A DNA stretch of 64,000 nucleotides from Haliea alexandrii (GTDB lineage: Bacteria > Pseudomonadota > Gammaproteobacteria > Pseudomonadales > Halieaceae): assembly GCF_003719295.1 (NCBI RefSeq), contig NZ_RFLW01000001.1, forward strand, positions 1,196,955 through 1,260,954, written 5' to 3'. Position numbers and translations under genes: made by a program. The notes below the pieces were generated by a model. The model worked only from the letters and a program-made list of their open reading frames with translations, was not told the origin of the DNA and ran no database searches. Shown one piece after another: positions 10,481 to 19,365 of this stretch (position 1 is the stretch's first letter; every line of letters starts with the position of its first letter).

Positions 10481-11767
10481 ATGGGCTTACTGCTCTTGTC
10501 AGGCAACACCGCAAAGGGGCCCTTCGGGGCCACGAGCGTTCGCGCCAACAGTCTATACGCACTGCTCTTGGGGACCACCCTGACAGCAGTGCCCGTTATT
10601 GCCGCCGACAGTAGCGGCAATAGTGTGGCTGGAATGATCAGCAATGGCAGTGCCCATCTGGATTTCCGTTATCGGCTGGAGTACGTGGATCAGGCGCCGC
10701 TCGCAGATACCGCACTGGCCTCGACCCTGCGCTCCAGGCTGACTCTGGCTTCCGCCGACTGGGCGGGCGTCTCGTTCATACTCGAAGTCGATGATGTCAC
10801 GGCGATCGGTAACGACCTCTACAATTCCACCACCAATGGCGAACTGCGCTATCCCGTTGTGGCAGACCCGGAGGGCACCGAAGTCAACCGCGTGCAGGTG
10901 GACTACCGCCATGGTGATCTGCACGGCACGCTGGGCCGCCAGCGTATCCTGCACGGTAACCATCGCTTTGTCGGTAACGTGGTCTGGCGCCAGAACGAGC
11001 AGACCTTCGATGGCTTGCGCGCACAGTGGCAGCCTGCGCGCGGCCTGCAGGTGGACGCGAGTTACGTGTACCGCGTGCAGCGCATTTTCGGGCCCGATGA
11101 CGGTGCGCAGCCGGCCGACTGGGACGGTGACATCGGTCTGCTGCGGGCCACCTGGTCACCGGCGGAAAAGCAGAGCCTGTCGGGCTTTGTGTATCTGCTG
11201 GATATAGACCCGGACGCCAACTTCGCACCGGGTCTCACCGTCGCCAATGCGACCGACACCGTGGGTGTCGAGTACAGCGGGCAGTGGTCGGATTTCAACC
11301 TGAACCTGGCGTTGGCGACCCAGTCTGATGCGGGCGACAATCCCGCGAATTACCGCGCCACCTACTACAACGTGGACGCCGGCTGGGCCCTGTCGCTGGC
11401 CAAGCTGGAAGTCGGTTACGAGGTGCTGGGCAGCGATAACGGGCAGGGTTTTCGCACGCCGCTGGCCACGCTGCACAAGTTCCAGGGGTGGGCAGACAAG
11501 TTTCTCGGTACCCCCGGTGACGGCATCCGGGACGCCTGGTTCGCGCTGTCGGGCAAGCGTGATGCCTTCAACTGGCGCGCGGTGTACCACGCCTTCGAGA
11601 CCGATCGGAACAGCCGCAGTCTCGGCTCGGAACTGGACCTGCTGCTTGGTTGGGCGCTCACGCCCAAACTGTCACTGGAGCTGAAAGCGGCATTCTTCGA
11701 TGGTGATGGCGAGCCGGCCTATCAGGATACCGACAAAATCTGGCTCACAGCACACGTCGCACTTTAA
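10481..11767 (+). CDS. Outer-membrane beta-barrel protein (porin/alginate-export-like)
   Basis: A protein of about 428 aa. It has a hydrophobic export segment near residues 20-40 ending in AAD, followed by alternating amphipathic strands rich in aromatic residues and Asp/Asn turns, and ends in a short terminal strand (LTAHVAL). This resembles the alginate-export/porin-like barrels of proteobacteria. The ATG at 10481 comes one base after the nirS stop, with AAGGA within the end of nirS, so it is probably co-transcribed with nirS. A role as an anion (nitrite/nitrate) channel is an inference from position only. Confidence 0.7.
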   Translation: MGLLLLSGNTAKGPFGATSVRANSLYALLLGTTLTAVPVIAADSSGNSVAGMISNGSAHLDFRYRLEYVDQAPLADTALASTLRSRLTLASADWAGVSFILEVDDVTAIGNDLYNSTTNGELRYPVVADPEGTEVNRVQVDYRHGDLHGTLGRQRILHGNHRFVGNVVWRQNEQTFDGLRAQWQPARGLQVDASYVYRVQRIFGPDDGAQPADWDGDIGLLRATWSPAEKQSLSGFVYLLDIDPDANFAPGLTVANATDTVGVEYSGQWSDFNLNLALATQSDAGDNPANYRATYYNVDAGWALSLAKLEVGYEVLGSDNGQGFRTPLATLHKFQGWADKFLGTPGDGIRDAWFALSGKRDAFNWRAVYHAFETDRNSRSLGSELDLLLGWALTPKLSLELKAAFFDGDGEPAYQDTDKIWLTAHVAL

Positions 11768-11816
11768 ACAACACACACCTTACGACCCCGCGGTGGTCGA
11801 TATACCTACCCGCCGT

Positions 11817-12179
11817 TCATTTGCGCGCCGAGGCGAGTATAAATGCCTCGAGCGTCTTGTCGATGCCGAATACATGGCGGCGGAGCCACTCGGTGAGGAA
11901 GGTGGCAACGACCGCCCTGAATGCGGCATCGTCCTCCTTCTGCTCCAGCAGCGACGCAATTTCCTCGCGAAACTGATTGTGCGCGGCAATGTGCTCGCTG
12001 CGTTCCGGGTAGGCGAGGGCGGTCATGTAGTGTTCCTCCAGGGCAAAGTGACTCTCCGCGTAGTCGTGCAGGTGGCGCACCACATCCGCGCCGGATTCGG
12101 GTTGAGCGATCAGGTCAAGGATCGCGAACAGCGTCTGGTGCTGCGCGTCCTGCCAGAGGATGTCACTGGTTTTTTGCAT
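11817..12179 (-). CDS. Bacteriohemerythrin
   Basis: A 120-residue four-helix di-iron protein of the hemerythrin family. Ligand motifs are in order: HLHDYAESHFALEEHYM (His and Glu ligands), HIAAH, and WLRRHVFGID near the C-terminus. Hemerythrins of this size bind O2 or NO reversibly, and some protect Fe/S or di-iron enzymes from NO. It converges on the nirS-associated barrel gene and diverges from the DUF1330 gene. Location beside the nir/nor genes suggests NO or O2 handling; this is not shown by sequence. Confidence 0.85.
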   Translation of the reverse strand: MQKTSDILWQDAQHQTLFAILDLIAQPESGADVVRHLHDYAESHFALEEHYMTALAYPERSEHIAAHNQFREEIASLLEQKEDDAAFRAVVATFLTEWLRRHVFGIDKTLEAFILASARK

Positions 12180-12336
12180 ACTGAAAACATAGCTGTTCTT
12201 TCGCCGCTGTACAGAGTGCGTGGTTTAGCATGGCTACCGGCGGGCTCACAATTTTCCATCCCGGGCAGTGCGCTATACCTGAGCAGGCAGTAGCGTTAAG
12301 CTTGGCGCCTGAATAATGAACAACACTGGAGCACGT

Positions 12337-12756
12337 ATGAGTCACAACGTCGATCCCACCCGCGAACAGTTTGATGATTTCAAGTCGCTGCCGCGTGATA
12401 CGCCGATAATGATGCTGAACCTGGTTCGACTCAACGCCCAGGCTGTCTACCCCGATGGCGAGACCATCACCGGGGCAGAGGCCTACAGCCGTTACGGTGA
12501 ATACAGCGGGCCGGTATTCAAGCGTCTGGGCGGCAGCATCCTCTGGCGTGGCCGGCCCGAATGTGTCGTCATTGGTCCGCCGGAGGAGCAATGGGATGTC
12601 GCGTTTGTGGCGCTCTATCCCAATTCCGGTGCCTTCATGGCCATGGTCACCGACCCGGAATACCGTGCGATCGTAGTGCACCGTCAGGTAGCGGTTGCAG
12701 ACAGCCGCTTGATACGCCTGGGTCAGGCAGAGGCGGGTGCTGCGTTCAGCGCCTGA
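12337..12756 (+). CDS. DUF1330-family protein
   Basis: A soluble protein of about 139 aa related to the DUF1330 (dimeric alpha+beta barrel) family, recognised from DTPIMMLNLVRL, AYSRYGEYSGPVFKRLGG and the closing segment DPEYRAIVVHRQVAVADSRLIR. No catalytic activity is established for the family. GGAG eight bases upstream supports the ATG at 12337 rather than the earlier one at 12316. It appears to lead a short operon with two carboxymuconolactone-decarboxylase-type genes. Confidence 0.75.
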   Translation: MSHNVDPTREQFDDFKSLPRDTPIMMLNLVRLNAQAVYPDGETITGAEAYSRYGEYSGPVFKRLGGSILWRGRPECVVIGPPEEQWDVAFVALYPNSGAFMAMVTDPEYRAIVVHRQVAVADSRLIRLGQAEAGAAFSA

Positions 12757-12796
12757 TCGTGATTTGGTCAGCGCCCGTGCGCACGGGGAGTAATAT

Positions 12797-13258
12797 ATGA
12801 ACTGGATTGTCGACGGCCTCGATCGGGATCAGCTGCTGGACCGCTTGCCAGCGATCAGCGGCCCTTTTCGTGAGCTGTACCAGAGTGTGTATCGGTTACC
12901 ACAGGTTGCCCCTGAAACTCTGGAGCTGTGCCGTCTGCGGCTCGCGCAACTGCACCGCAGCGATGCGGATTTCGCACTGCAGGAAGTGCCGGTATCTGCC
13001 GAGCAGCGCGCCCAGCTGCAGGATTGGCCGCGCGCCACAGTTTTTACCGATGAGCAGCGCGCCTGCCTCGAGTTTACCGAGGTGCATGCGATGGACTGTA
13101 GCGCCATCACCGACGCCCAGGCCGATGCGGTCAAGGCGCATATCGGTGAGGACGGACTGGTGGCCCTGTTGCAGGCGCTGGGGGTATTTGACGGGCTGAT
13201 CCGTTTGGGTCTTTTGTGGCAGGCAGCGCCTGCGGGAGTGCATCAACATGCCAGTTAG
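12797..13258 (+). CDS. Carboxymuconolactone decarboxylase/AhpD-like protein
   Basis: A 153-residue all-helical protein resembling the CMD/AhpD family in PETLELCRLRLAQLHRSD and the C-terminal EDGLVALLQALGVFDGLIRLGL. The usual redox CxxC is absent: the expected segment after the conserved helix has LHRSDADFAL. It may therefore be a non-catalytic partner of the next protein. A clear GGGGAG ribosome-binding site is present. Its reading frame overlaps the following CMD gene by 11 bases. Confidence 0.7.
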   Translation: MNWIVDGLDRDQLLDRLPAISGPFRELYQSVYRLPQVAPETLELCRLRLAQLHRSDADFALQEVPVSAEQRAQLQDWPRATVFTDEQRACLEFTEVHAMDCSAITDAQADAVKAHIGEDGLVALLQALGVFDGLIRLGLLWQAAPAGVHQHAS

Positions 13259-13763
13259 TGCGAGGGTGCAACCACCCGCGGGTAACTCCGGGAACGTCAT
13301 TCGCGACTCTGCGCTGGGTATTGTGCCCGGTACCCTGGAGCCCTACCTGGCGCTGAATGCGGCGGTGTGGGACGCGGGCCCTCTGCCCGCCGCTGAAGTG
13401 GAGTTGGCACGGTTGCGCAATGCGCGCCATACGGGCTGTGTGATGTGTCAGGCGGTGCGGTATGACGTGGCGATCAGCGATGGGCTGACTGAAGAAAAAG
13501 TGCAGATGATTCGTGCGCAGGAGCCGGACGCCGAGTTGTCGCCGCGGGAGCGGCTGCTGGTGGCGTTTGTCGATCAGTACAACCTTGATCCAGCTGGCCT
13601 GGGTAGTGACTTGCGCAGTGCGTTGCTCGAGCAGTTCACGGAGGCAGAGTTGTTGCACCTCTCACTGTTGGTGGCGTGGTTCAATGGCTCATCGCGCTGT
13701 GCGGTGGCGCTGGGCGGCATGCCCGAGGCTATGCCGCGTATGGAGATCAGTATCCCCCGGTAG
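13248..13763 (+). CDS. Carboxymuconolactone decarboxylase/AhpD-like protein with CxxC
   Basis: A 171-residue CMD-domain protein with the conserved ELARLRNARHTGCVMCQAVR segment. The CVMC pair is the AhpD-type redox/proton-relay motif. The C-terminal helix ends in AVALGGMPEAMPRMEI. Family members are peroxidase-like reductases or gamma-carboxymuconolactone decarboxylases; nothing here decides between them. It is the second CMD gene of a pair, which suggests a heteromeric complex. It converges with the acyl-CoA dehydrogenase gene. Confidence 0.78.
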   Translation: MPVSARVQPPAGNSGNVIRDSALGIVPGTLEPYLALNAAVWDAGPLPAAEVELARLRNARHTGCVMCQAVRYDVAISDGLTEEKVQMIRAQEPDAELSPRERLLVAFVDQYNLDPAGLGSDLRSALLEQFTEAELLHLSLLVAWFNGSSRCAVALGGMPEAMPRMEISIPR

Positions 13764-13805
13764 GAGAGCCGGCCACCGCACAGCGCGGGGCCGGATGATG
13801 GCAGC

Positions 13806-15104
13806 TTACTTCCCTTCGAGGAAGTGGCCGTATTTCTCCAGGGCCGCGGCGCGCTGGGTGGGGGTGTGATAGGTGGGGAACAGACCCGGGGCAGGTTTGT
13901 AGTCACGTAGCACGGTGCGCGCCACGGTGATCTTGTGCACCTCCGAGGGGCCGTCTACCACGCCGAGTTCCGGAATGTTCGCCCACATGGTCATCAACGG
14001 TACTTCGTCTGACATGCCCAGGCTGCCGTGGAGGTGCATAGCGCGATAAATCACCTCCTGCAGTATTTTCGGCGTTGCAGCCTTGATGGCGGCGATTTCC
14101 TTGCGCACCTCGCGATTGTACTCCTTGTACTTGTCGATCAGCCATGCGGTGTAGAGCACGTGTAGCCGGTATTGCAGAATCTGGGTGTAGCTGTCGGCTA
14201 TCTTGTCCTGGGTCATCTGTTTGTTCGCCAGCGGCTCGCCCTTGGTGGTGCGGCTCAGTACCCGCTCACACATCATATCCATGGCTTTTTTCAGTACGCC
14301 AACGCTGCGCATGGCGTGGTGGACCCGGCCGCCACCGAGGCGCGTCTGCGCGACCAGAAAACCCTTGCCTTCTTCACCGAGGAGGTTGTCGGCGGGGACG
14401 CGGCAGTTGGTAAAGCGGATATAGGCGTGCACGCCGTCACCTTGCTCCACATAGGGGCCGACCGCTGAGTTGCGCAGGATTTCCATGCCCGGCGTGCCTT
14501 TTTCCACCAGCACAATGGACGCGCCTTCGTGGATGGGCACGTTCGGATTGGTAACCACCATCACCAGCAGGAATTCAGAGAAGCGGGCGTGGGAGGCGAA
14601 CCACTTTTCACCGTTGATCACCCACTCGTCACCATCGCGCGTCGCGGTACAGGTGAACTCTGCCGGGTCGGCGCCGGCCTGGGGTTCCGTCATGGAGTAG
14701 CAGGAGGCAATCTCGCCGTCCAGCAGCGGTTGCAGGAAGCGTGCTTTCTGGTCGTCTGTGCCGAAGTGCGCGAGGATTTCAGCGTTGCCGGAGTCGGGCG
14801 CCTGGCAGCCGAACACGCTGGGGCCGAAGCGGCTGCGGCCGAGAATTTCGTTCATCAGGCCGAGCTTGACCTGGCCGTAGCCCTGGCCCCCCAGCTCCGG
14901 GCCTATGTGGCAGGCCCACAGACGCTTCTCTTTGACGATCTCGCGCAGTGGCGCCATCGCTTTGGCGGCGGGGGAGTCCGGGTCCCACGGGTCGCCGGGT
15001 TCGCGGAAAACGAGATCCAGCGGCTCGATTTCCTCGCGCGTGAAGGTGGCAATCCACTCCAGTTGCTGCTGGAATTCCGGGTCAGTCTCAAAGCTCCAAC
15101 TCAC
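13806..15104 (-). CDS. Acyl-CoA dehydrogenase, ACAD10/11-like
   Basis: A 432-residue FAD-dependent acyl-CoA dehydrogenase. It has the helical N-domain (residues 1-135), the middle-domain signature YSMTEPQAGADPAEF, and the C-terminal helical domain with MHLHGSLGMSDEVPL and a GPSEVHK segment. The N-terminal SWSFETDPEFQQQLEWI and overall length are typical of the branch that pairs with APH-type kinases (ACAD10/11 and Pseudomonas LvaC). Such enzymes act on 4-phosphorylated acyl-CoAs. The GTG start is supported by AAGGA seven bases upstream. It diverges from the operon that encodes the matching kinase, SDR and ligase, with a shared control region. Confidence 0.85.
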   Translation of the reverse strand: MSWSFETDPEFQQQLEWIATFTREEIEPLDLVFREPGDPWDPDSPAAKAMAPLREIVKEKRLWACHIGPELGGQGYGQVKLGLMNEILGRSRFGPSVFGCQAPDSGNAEILAHFGTDDQKARFLQPLLDGEIASCYSMTEPQAGADPAEFTCTATRDGDEWVINGEKWFASHARFSEFLLVMVVTNPNVPIHEGASIVLVEKGTPGMEILRNSAVGPYVEQGDGVHAYIRFTNCRVPADNLLGEEGKGFLVAQTRLGGGRVHHAMRSVGVLKKAMDMMCERVLSRTTKGEPLANKQMTQDKIADSYTQILQYRLHVLYTAWLIDKYKEYNREVRKEIAAIKAATPKILQEVIYRAMHLHGSLGMSDEVPLMTMWANIPELGVVDGPSEVHKITVARTVLRDYKPAPGLFPTYHTPTQRAAALEKYGHFLEGK

Positions 15105-15207
15105 GATGATATCCTTTATGGTCTGGTTTTCGGTTGAGGTCGGCTACCGCTCCCGATCAAGGTTGGGGAACCGCGCCAGCGTAGTCGGCCCTGTGGGCTT
15201 GTTTTAC

Positions 15208-15252
15208 TTGACTTGCGTTAAGTGTAGTTTAGACTTGTTAGATGCAAACAAG
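15208..15252 (+). promoter_or_regulatory. Motif A promoter/operator 1 (divergent ACAD / SDR operon)
   Basis: TTGACT at 15208-15213, a 16-base spacer and TAGACT at 15230-15235. The -10 is merged with the 19-base dyad CTTGTTAGATGCAAACAAG at 15234-15252 (arms CTTGTT/AACAAG). Near-identical modules occur at 31059-31103 and, inverted, at 54593-54642. Read on the minus strand, a possible -10 TAAACT for the acyl-CoA dehydrogenase gene overlaps the same spot. The position over the -10/+1 suits a repressor. Confidence 0.65.
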
Positions 15253-15286
15253 CAAATAATAAACTCATCCGGGTTCGAGTGAAACA

Positions 15287-16018
15287 ATGGTAGACGAAAA
15301 AATCTGGTTCATAACCGGTGCATCCCGTGGCATCGGACGCGCCATCGCCGAGCAGGCGTTGGCAGCGGGCGACAAGGTGGCACTGGTGGCGCGCGGCGAG
15401 GATGTCACCGCTCTGGCGACTTCGCTGGGGAGCCATTGCATGGCCTGCAGGGCAGACGTCAGCGACGCTGACGCCGTTGCCGCGGCGGTGGCCTCGGTGG
15501 TCGAGCGCTGGGGACGGGTAGACGTTGTGGTCAATAACGCGGGCTTGCACCGTGGCGGTCGCATCGGTCGCATCGCTCTGGACGCGTGGGAAAGCGTTCT
15601 GGACGTGAATCTGAAAGGCGCGGTCAATGTGATACGCGCCGCGGACCCGCACCTCGGAGAAGGGGCGGCAGTCATCAATATTGGCGCCGTGGTGGGCTTT
15701 CGTGGTTTCCCGGGCGACTCGGCGTACGCCGCCTCCAAGGCAGGGCTCGCCGGCCTTACACGCGCCCTGGCGGTGGAGTTTGCGTCTCGCGGCATCACCG
15801 TAAATCTGGTGATTCCCGGACTGGTGTTGACCGAAATGACGGGCGGGCTGTCGGACAAGGCGCTGGAAGCGATGCGACAGACGATACCCCTCGGTCGCTA
15901 TGGCCAGCCGGAGGAGATTGCGCAAGTGGTAGACGCCGTGGCGCGTGCCCGCTATATGACGGGCGCCTTCGTGCCGGTCGATGGCGGCCTTATGAGCAGC
16001 TTCGGAGTGCCGGGATGA
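15287..16018 (+). CDS. SDR-family protein with Ala at the catalytic Ser position
   Basis: A 243-residue short-chain dehydrogenase/reductase with the cofactor motif TGASRGIG (residues 10-17), NNAG at 83-86, Asn109, Tyr147 and Lys151. The usual catalytic Ser, 13 residues before the Tyr, is Ala134 (the codons read Asn-Ile-Gly-Ala). Activity may be altered, or the substrate may supply the missing group. It is the first gene of a six-gene operon with kinase, ligase, TetR, hydrolase and flavin oxidoreductase genes. By analogy with LvaD it could interconvert a 4-oxo and 4-hydroxyacyl-CoA. Confidence 0.85.
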   Translation: MVDEKIWFITGASRGIGRAIAEQALAAGDKVALVARGEDVTALATSLGSHCMACRADVSDADAVAAAVASVVERWGRVDVVVNNAGLHRGGRIGRIALDAWESVLDVNLKGAVNVIRAADPHLGEGAAVINIGAVVGFRGFPGDSAYAASKAGLAGLTRALAVEFASRGITVNLVIPGLVLTEMTGGLSDKALEAMRQTIPLGRYGQPEEIAQVVDAVARARYMTGAFVPVDGGLMSSFGVPG

Positions 16019-17040
16019 GCGCCGATCATCCTTTCGATGCGCCGCTGGCGGCGTGGATTGAGGCTGAAACAGGGCTCAAAGGGGCCCGGGTTTCGCGAGC
16101 TCTGAGCGGCGGCAACGCCAACCTCACTCTGCTGCTAGCGACCGACGACGGTCCGCTGGTTCTGCGCACCCCGCCCGAAAATGCCATCTCCGCGACATCG
16201 CACCGCGGTATCGAACGCGAGGCCACCGTATTGCGCGCCATACAGGGCCATGTCAAGGCACCCCGGGTGGTGGGCTGGTGTGAAGATGCCGCGGTCATCG
16301 GGCGACCCTTTCTGCTCGTTTCCCACGTTGACGGCATTGCGATTACGGATACTCTGCCCGCCACCTACCCGGCTACTGCCGCCAGCGTAAACCGTCTTGG
16401 CGAAGACTTGATCGACGAGCTCGCAGCAATCCACAAGGCGCCCTGGCAAACGATCGGCCTGGAGCGTCTGGGCAATCCCCAGAACTTTCTCGAGCGACAG
16501 ATTACCCGCTGGCGTGCGGCGCGAGCCGAGTCTCCGGTGCGCGACCTCCCGCTTCTAGATGAACTTGCGGTCTGGCTCTTGAATAACATTCCCGCGTCCG
16601 GCCCCGTGGGGTTGATTCACGGTGACTATCATCTCGACAACACGCTGTCGCACCCGGACCGTCCAGGGTTGGCTGCCGTGATTGACTGGGAGCTGGCTAC
16701 CATCGGTGATCCGCTCGCTGATCTGGGCCTGTTCCTGATGTTCTGGGGGCCGCGAGAGCTGGATCCGCCAGGATTCAGACATATTCAGGCGGTCAGCCGC
16801 TGCGAAAGTGCGCTCTCCCGTCGCGTACTGGCCGAGCGCTGGGGCGCAGCCACCGGCTTTCCGCTTACCAACCTGGATTTTTACCTGTGCTTCGCCTTCT
16901 GGCGGCTTGCAGCAATCGTCGAGGGTGCCTATAGCCTGTACTGCCAGGGCAAGGTGGACTCGGATTACGCCAGGGGGCTGGAGTACGATGTCCCTGCTCT
17001 GCTGGAAGAAGCGGCGGCAGCCGCGCGCGGCCACTGGTAA
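16015..17040 (+). CDS. APH-type phosphotransferase (ACAD10/11 kinase-like, LvaA-like)
   Basis: A 341-residue aminoglycoside-phosphotransferase-fold kinase. A glycine-rich ALSGGNANLTLLL segment is near the N-terminus, the Brenner motif HGDYHLDN is in the catalytic loop, and VIDWELATIGDPLADLG supplies the metal-binding Asp. This subclass includes LvaA and the kinase domain of ACAD10/11, which phosphorylate 4-hydroxyacyl-CoAs. The start codon overlaps the SDR stop (ATGA). With an acyl-CoA dehydrogenase and CoA ligase next door, the hydroxyacyl-CoA kinase role is more likely than antibiotic resistance. Confidence 0.87.
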   Translation: MSADHPFDAPLAAWIEAETGLKGARVSRALSGGNANLTLLLATDDGPLVLRTPPENAISATSHRGIEREATVLRAIQGHVKAPRVVGWCEDAAVIGRPFLLVSHVDGIAITDTLPATYPATAASVNRLGEDLIDELAAIHKAPWQTIGLERLGNPQNFLERQITRWRAARAESPVRDLPLLDELAVWLLNNIPASGPVGLIHGDYHLDNTLSHPDRPGLAAVIDWELATIGDPLADLGLFLMFWGPRELDPPGFRHIQAVSRCESALSRRVLAERWGAATGFPLTNLDFYLCFAFWRLAAIVEGAYSLYCQGKVDSDYARGLEYDVPALLEEAAAAARGHW

Positions 17041-17055
17041 GAAGGAGCGAGTTCG

Positions 17056-18669
17056 ATGCAGGCGACAATGATGCATATGCCCATGACCGTGCGCATGATC
17101 ATGGAGCATGGTGCGGCGGTCTTCCCCGAAAGCCGGGTCGGGGTTTTCGATGGCGAGCAGACGCACTGGTCGTCCTATCGCGAGGTGGCAGAGCAGGCCG
17201 AGCGGCTGGCGGGCGCACTCGCGGCCCTCGGTATCGGTCGCGGCGACCGGGTTGCGACCTTCAGCTGGAACAACCCTGCGCACATGGAGGCGTATCTGGC
17301 GATACCCTCCATGGGCGCCATCATGCACACGGTCAACATCCGTCTGTCGGCAGAACAGGTGGCGTGGGTCATCAACCACGCTGAGAATCGTGTGGTGATT
17401 CTCGATGCCAGCCTGCTCGAACTGTTTCTGCCGGTTGTGCCTCTGCTCACGACCGTAGAGCATATTTTACTGGTAGAGGGTGACGATGCGGAGGTGGGCG
17501 GCATCCCTGCGAGCAGCTATGCCAAGGCACTGGCGGCGCAAGGTGCCAGGTTTCCCTGGCCAGAGCTGGAGGAAACCGCTGCGGCCGCTGTGTGCTACAC
17601 CAGTGGCACCACCGGTAACCCCAAAGGCGTTGTTTACAGCCACAAGACCACCTTTGTGCACTCGCTGGCGTCCCGCGCAACCGACACCTTTGGCATCAAC
17701 GAGCGCGACCGCATCCTGTTGCTGCCACCCATGTTTCACGCCAATGCCTGGGGGCTGCCTTACAGCGGCTGGCTCAGCGGCAGTGACTTCATTCTGCCCG
17801 GGCCGCATCTGCAGGCCGCGGGTATCGAGGCGATGATTCGCGCCGAAAAGCCGACCTTCACAGCAACCGTGCCGACCATCCTCGCCGACCTGCTGCGCGC
17901 TTCCCGCGACACCGGTCTGCAGATGGCTAGCTTCCGCATGCTGGTCTGTGGGGGCGCTGCGGTCGCACCGGCGCTCATTGATGCCGCGCGCGAGCGGTGG
18001 GGCGTGCCGGTGTTGCAGGGTTGGGGAATGACCGAGACCAGCCCGCTGTGTCATCTGTCCCACCCGCCGCGGGAACCGGGCCCGGATGGTGAAACGCCCT
18101 GGCGCGCCAAGAGCGGCCGACCGGTACCCGGTGTCCAGGTACGTGTGGTAGACGCCGATGGCCATGAACTGCCACACAATGGCCGCGACGTGGGTGAACT
18201 GCAGTTGCGCGGCCCGTGGATAACGGGCGCCTATCACAACAATAAAGCCGAAGACTCCTTCACGGCAGACGGCTGGCTGCGCACGGGCGACGTCGGCCAT
18301 ATTGATGCAAAACACTTTGTGCAGCTTACTGACCGAACCAAGGATGTCATCAAGTCCGGCGGCGAGTGGATTTCTTCGGTGGACCTGGAGAGCGCACTTC
18401 TGGCGCACCCCGCCGTGCGCGAGGTGGCGGTTATCGCCACAGATGATGAGCGCTGGCAGGAGCGTCCATTGGCTATCGTGGTTGCAGAGTCGGAGGTGGC
18501 GCCAGCTGCACTGCGGGCTTTTCTCGCCGACCGGGTGGCGAAGTTCTGGATTCCCGAGTACTGGTCGTTCGTTGACGATATTCCCAAGACCAGTGTTGGC
18601 AAACTGGACAAGAAAGTCTTGCGTGCGCGGCATGCAGCCGGAGAATACCCCGTCGACTACGTGAAATAG
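17056..18669 (+). CDS. Acyl-CoA synthetase (AMP-forming ligase)
   Basis: A 537-residue class I adenylate-forming enzyme that activates a carboxylic acid to its CoA thioester through an acyl-AMP. Motifs in order: P-loop YTSGTTGNPKG at about residues 178-188, GWGMTETSPL, LRTGDVGHID, and the C-terminal TSVGKLDKKVLR with the adenylation Lys. It resembles medium/long-chain fatty-acid ligases. The ATG is preceded by AAGGAG. It lies 15 bases after the kinase gene and is probably translated from the same message. Confidence 0.92.
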   Translation: MQATMMHMPMTVRMIMEHGAAVFPESRVGVFDGEQTHWSSYREVAEQAERLAGALAALGIGRGDRVATFSWNNPAHMEAYLAIPSMGAIMHTVNIRLSAEQVAWVINHAENRVVILDASLLELFLPVVPLLTTVEHILLVEGDDAEVGGIPASSYAKALAAQGARFPWPELEETAAAAVCYTSGTTGNPKGVVYSHKTTFVHSLASRATDTFGINERDRILLLPPMFHANAWGLPYSGWLSGSDFILPGPHLQAAGIEAMIRAEKPTFTATVPTILADLLRASRDTGLQMASFRMLVCGGAAVAPALIDAARERWGVPVLQGWGMTETSPLCHLSHPPREPGPDGETPWRAKSGRPVPGVQVRVVDADGHELPHNGRDVGELQLRGPWITGAYHNNKAEDSFTADGWLRTGDVGHIDAKHFVQLTDRTKDVIKSGGEWISSVDLESALLAHPAVREVAVIATDDERWQERPLAIVVAESEVAPAALRAFLADRVAKFWIPEYWSFVDDIPKTSVGKLDKKVLRARHAAGEYPVDYVK

Positions 18670-18713
18670 CGGCGCCGCGTACTGTGCGCGTCGCAGGATT
18701 GGGAGAAAAGCGG

Positions 18714-19361
18714 ATGACAGCAGCAGGGAAGCGGGCAGGGGAAACCAGTACGCGTCGCAGAACGCAGGCGGAAAGGACGGCGCTATCCGACAAGCGCATG
18801 TTCGAAGCGGCCATCCAGCTCATCATCGAACGCGGTACCGAGCGCACCACACTGAAGGAAATTGGCGAGCTCGCCGGCTATAGCCGCGGCCTCGCGCATT
18901 CCCGCTTCGGCTCGAAAGAGGGTTTTCTCAACAAACTCTTTGTGCGTTTTGACGGACGCTGGAAAGCACATCTCAACAGTTACGTGGGCGGCAAGACGGG
19001 TATTGAGGCCGTGATCGGCGCACTGGATGCGTTGCGCGATTTTCTCACCGCCGAGGCGAGCTACATGCGTGCCATGTACATCCTCTGGTACGAGTCGCTG
19101 GGTCACGATTCAAAGATCCGTAACAAGCTCGCCGATCATCATCGCATTTACCGGGAGGATGCCGCGCGCTGGGTGCGCCTGGGAATCCAGGACGGCGAAA
19201 TCGATCCGGTGATCAACCCGGAGCAGTTCTCCGTACAGTTCAATGCCTTCATTTTCGGCCTTATCTATCAGTGGCTGGTAAACGCCGAGGCCCTGGACCT
19301 GCATGCCGTGTTCAGTGACTACGAAAACAACATAAAACGACTTCTCAGCAACAAGGAGTAA
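18714..19361 (+). CDS. TetR-family regulator 1
   Basis: A 215-residue TetR/AcrR repressor-type protein. The N-terminal helix-turn-helix covers about residues 25-70 (ERTTLKEIGELAGYSRGLAHSRFGSKEGF), followed by a helical ligand-binding domain. The ATG at 18714 has GGGAG upstream and is preferred to 18684. It is encoded inside the operon driven by motif A promoter 1, so autoregulation through motif A is plausible. The inducer is unknown, perhaps a CoA ester, as for several TetR proteins in catabolic operons. Confidence 0.88.
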   Translation: MTAAGKRAGETSTRRRTQAERTALSDKRMFEAAIQLIIERGTERTTLKEIGELAGYSRGLAHSRFGSKEGFLNKLFVRFDGRWKAHLNSYVGGKTGIEAVIGALDALRDFLTAEASYMRAMYILWYESLGHDSKIRNKLADHHRIYREDAARWVRLGIQDGEIDPVINPEQFSVQFNAFIFGLIYQWLVNAEALDLHAVFSDYENNIKRLLSNKE

Positions 19362-19365
19362 TGGC

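Noticed and set aside
15586-16014. Long N-terminal extension of the kinase frame
   Set aside because: This part overlaps the SDR gene in another frame, and the family starts at the ATG at 16015, which overlaps the SDR stop codon.
16015-17040. Aminoglycoside resistance gene
   Set aside because: The APH fold is real, but the operon context (acyl-CoA dehydrogenase, SDR, CoA ligase) and sequence style fit the hydroxyacyl-CoA kinase branch.
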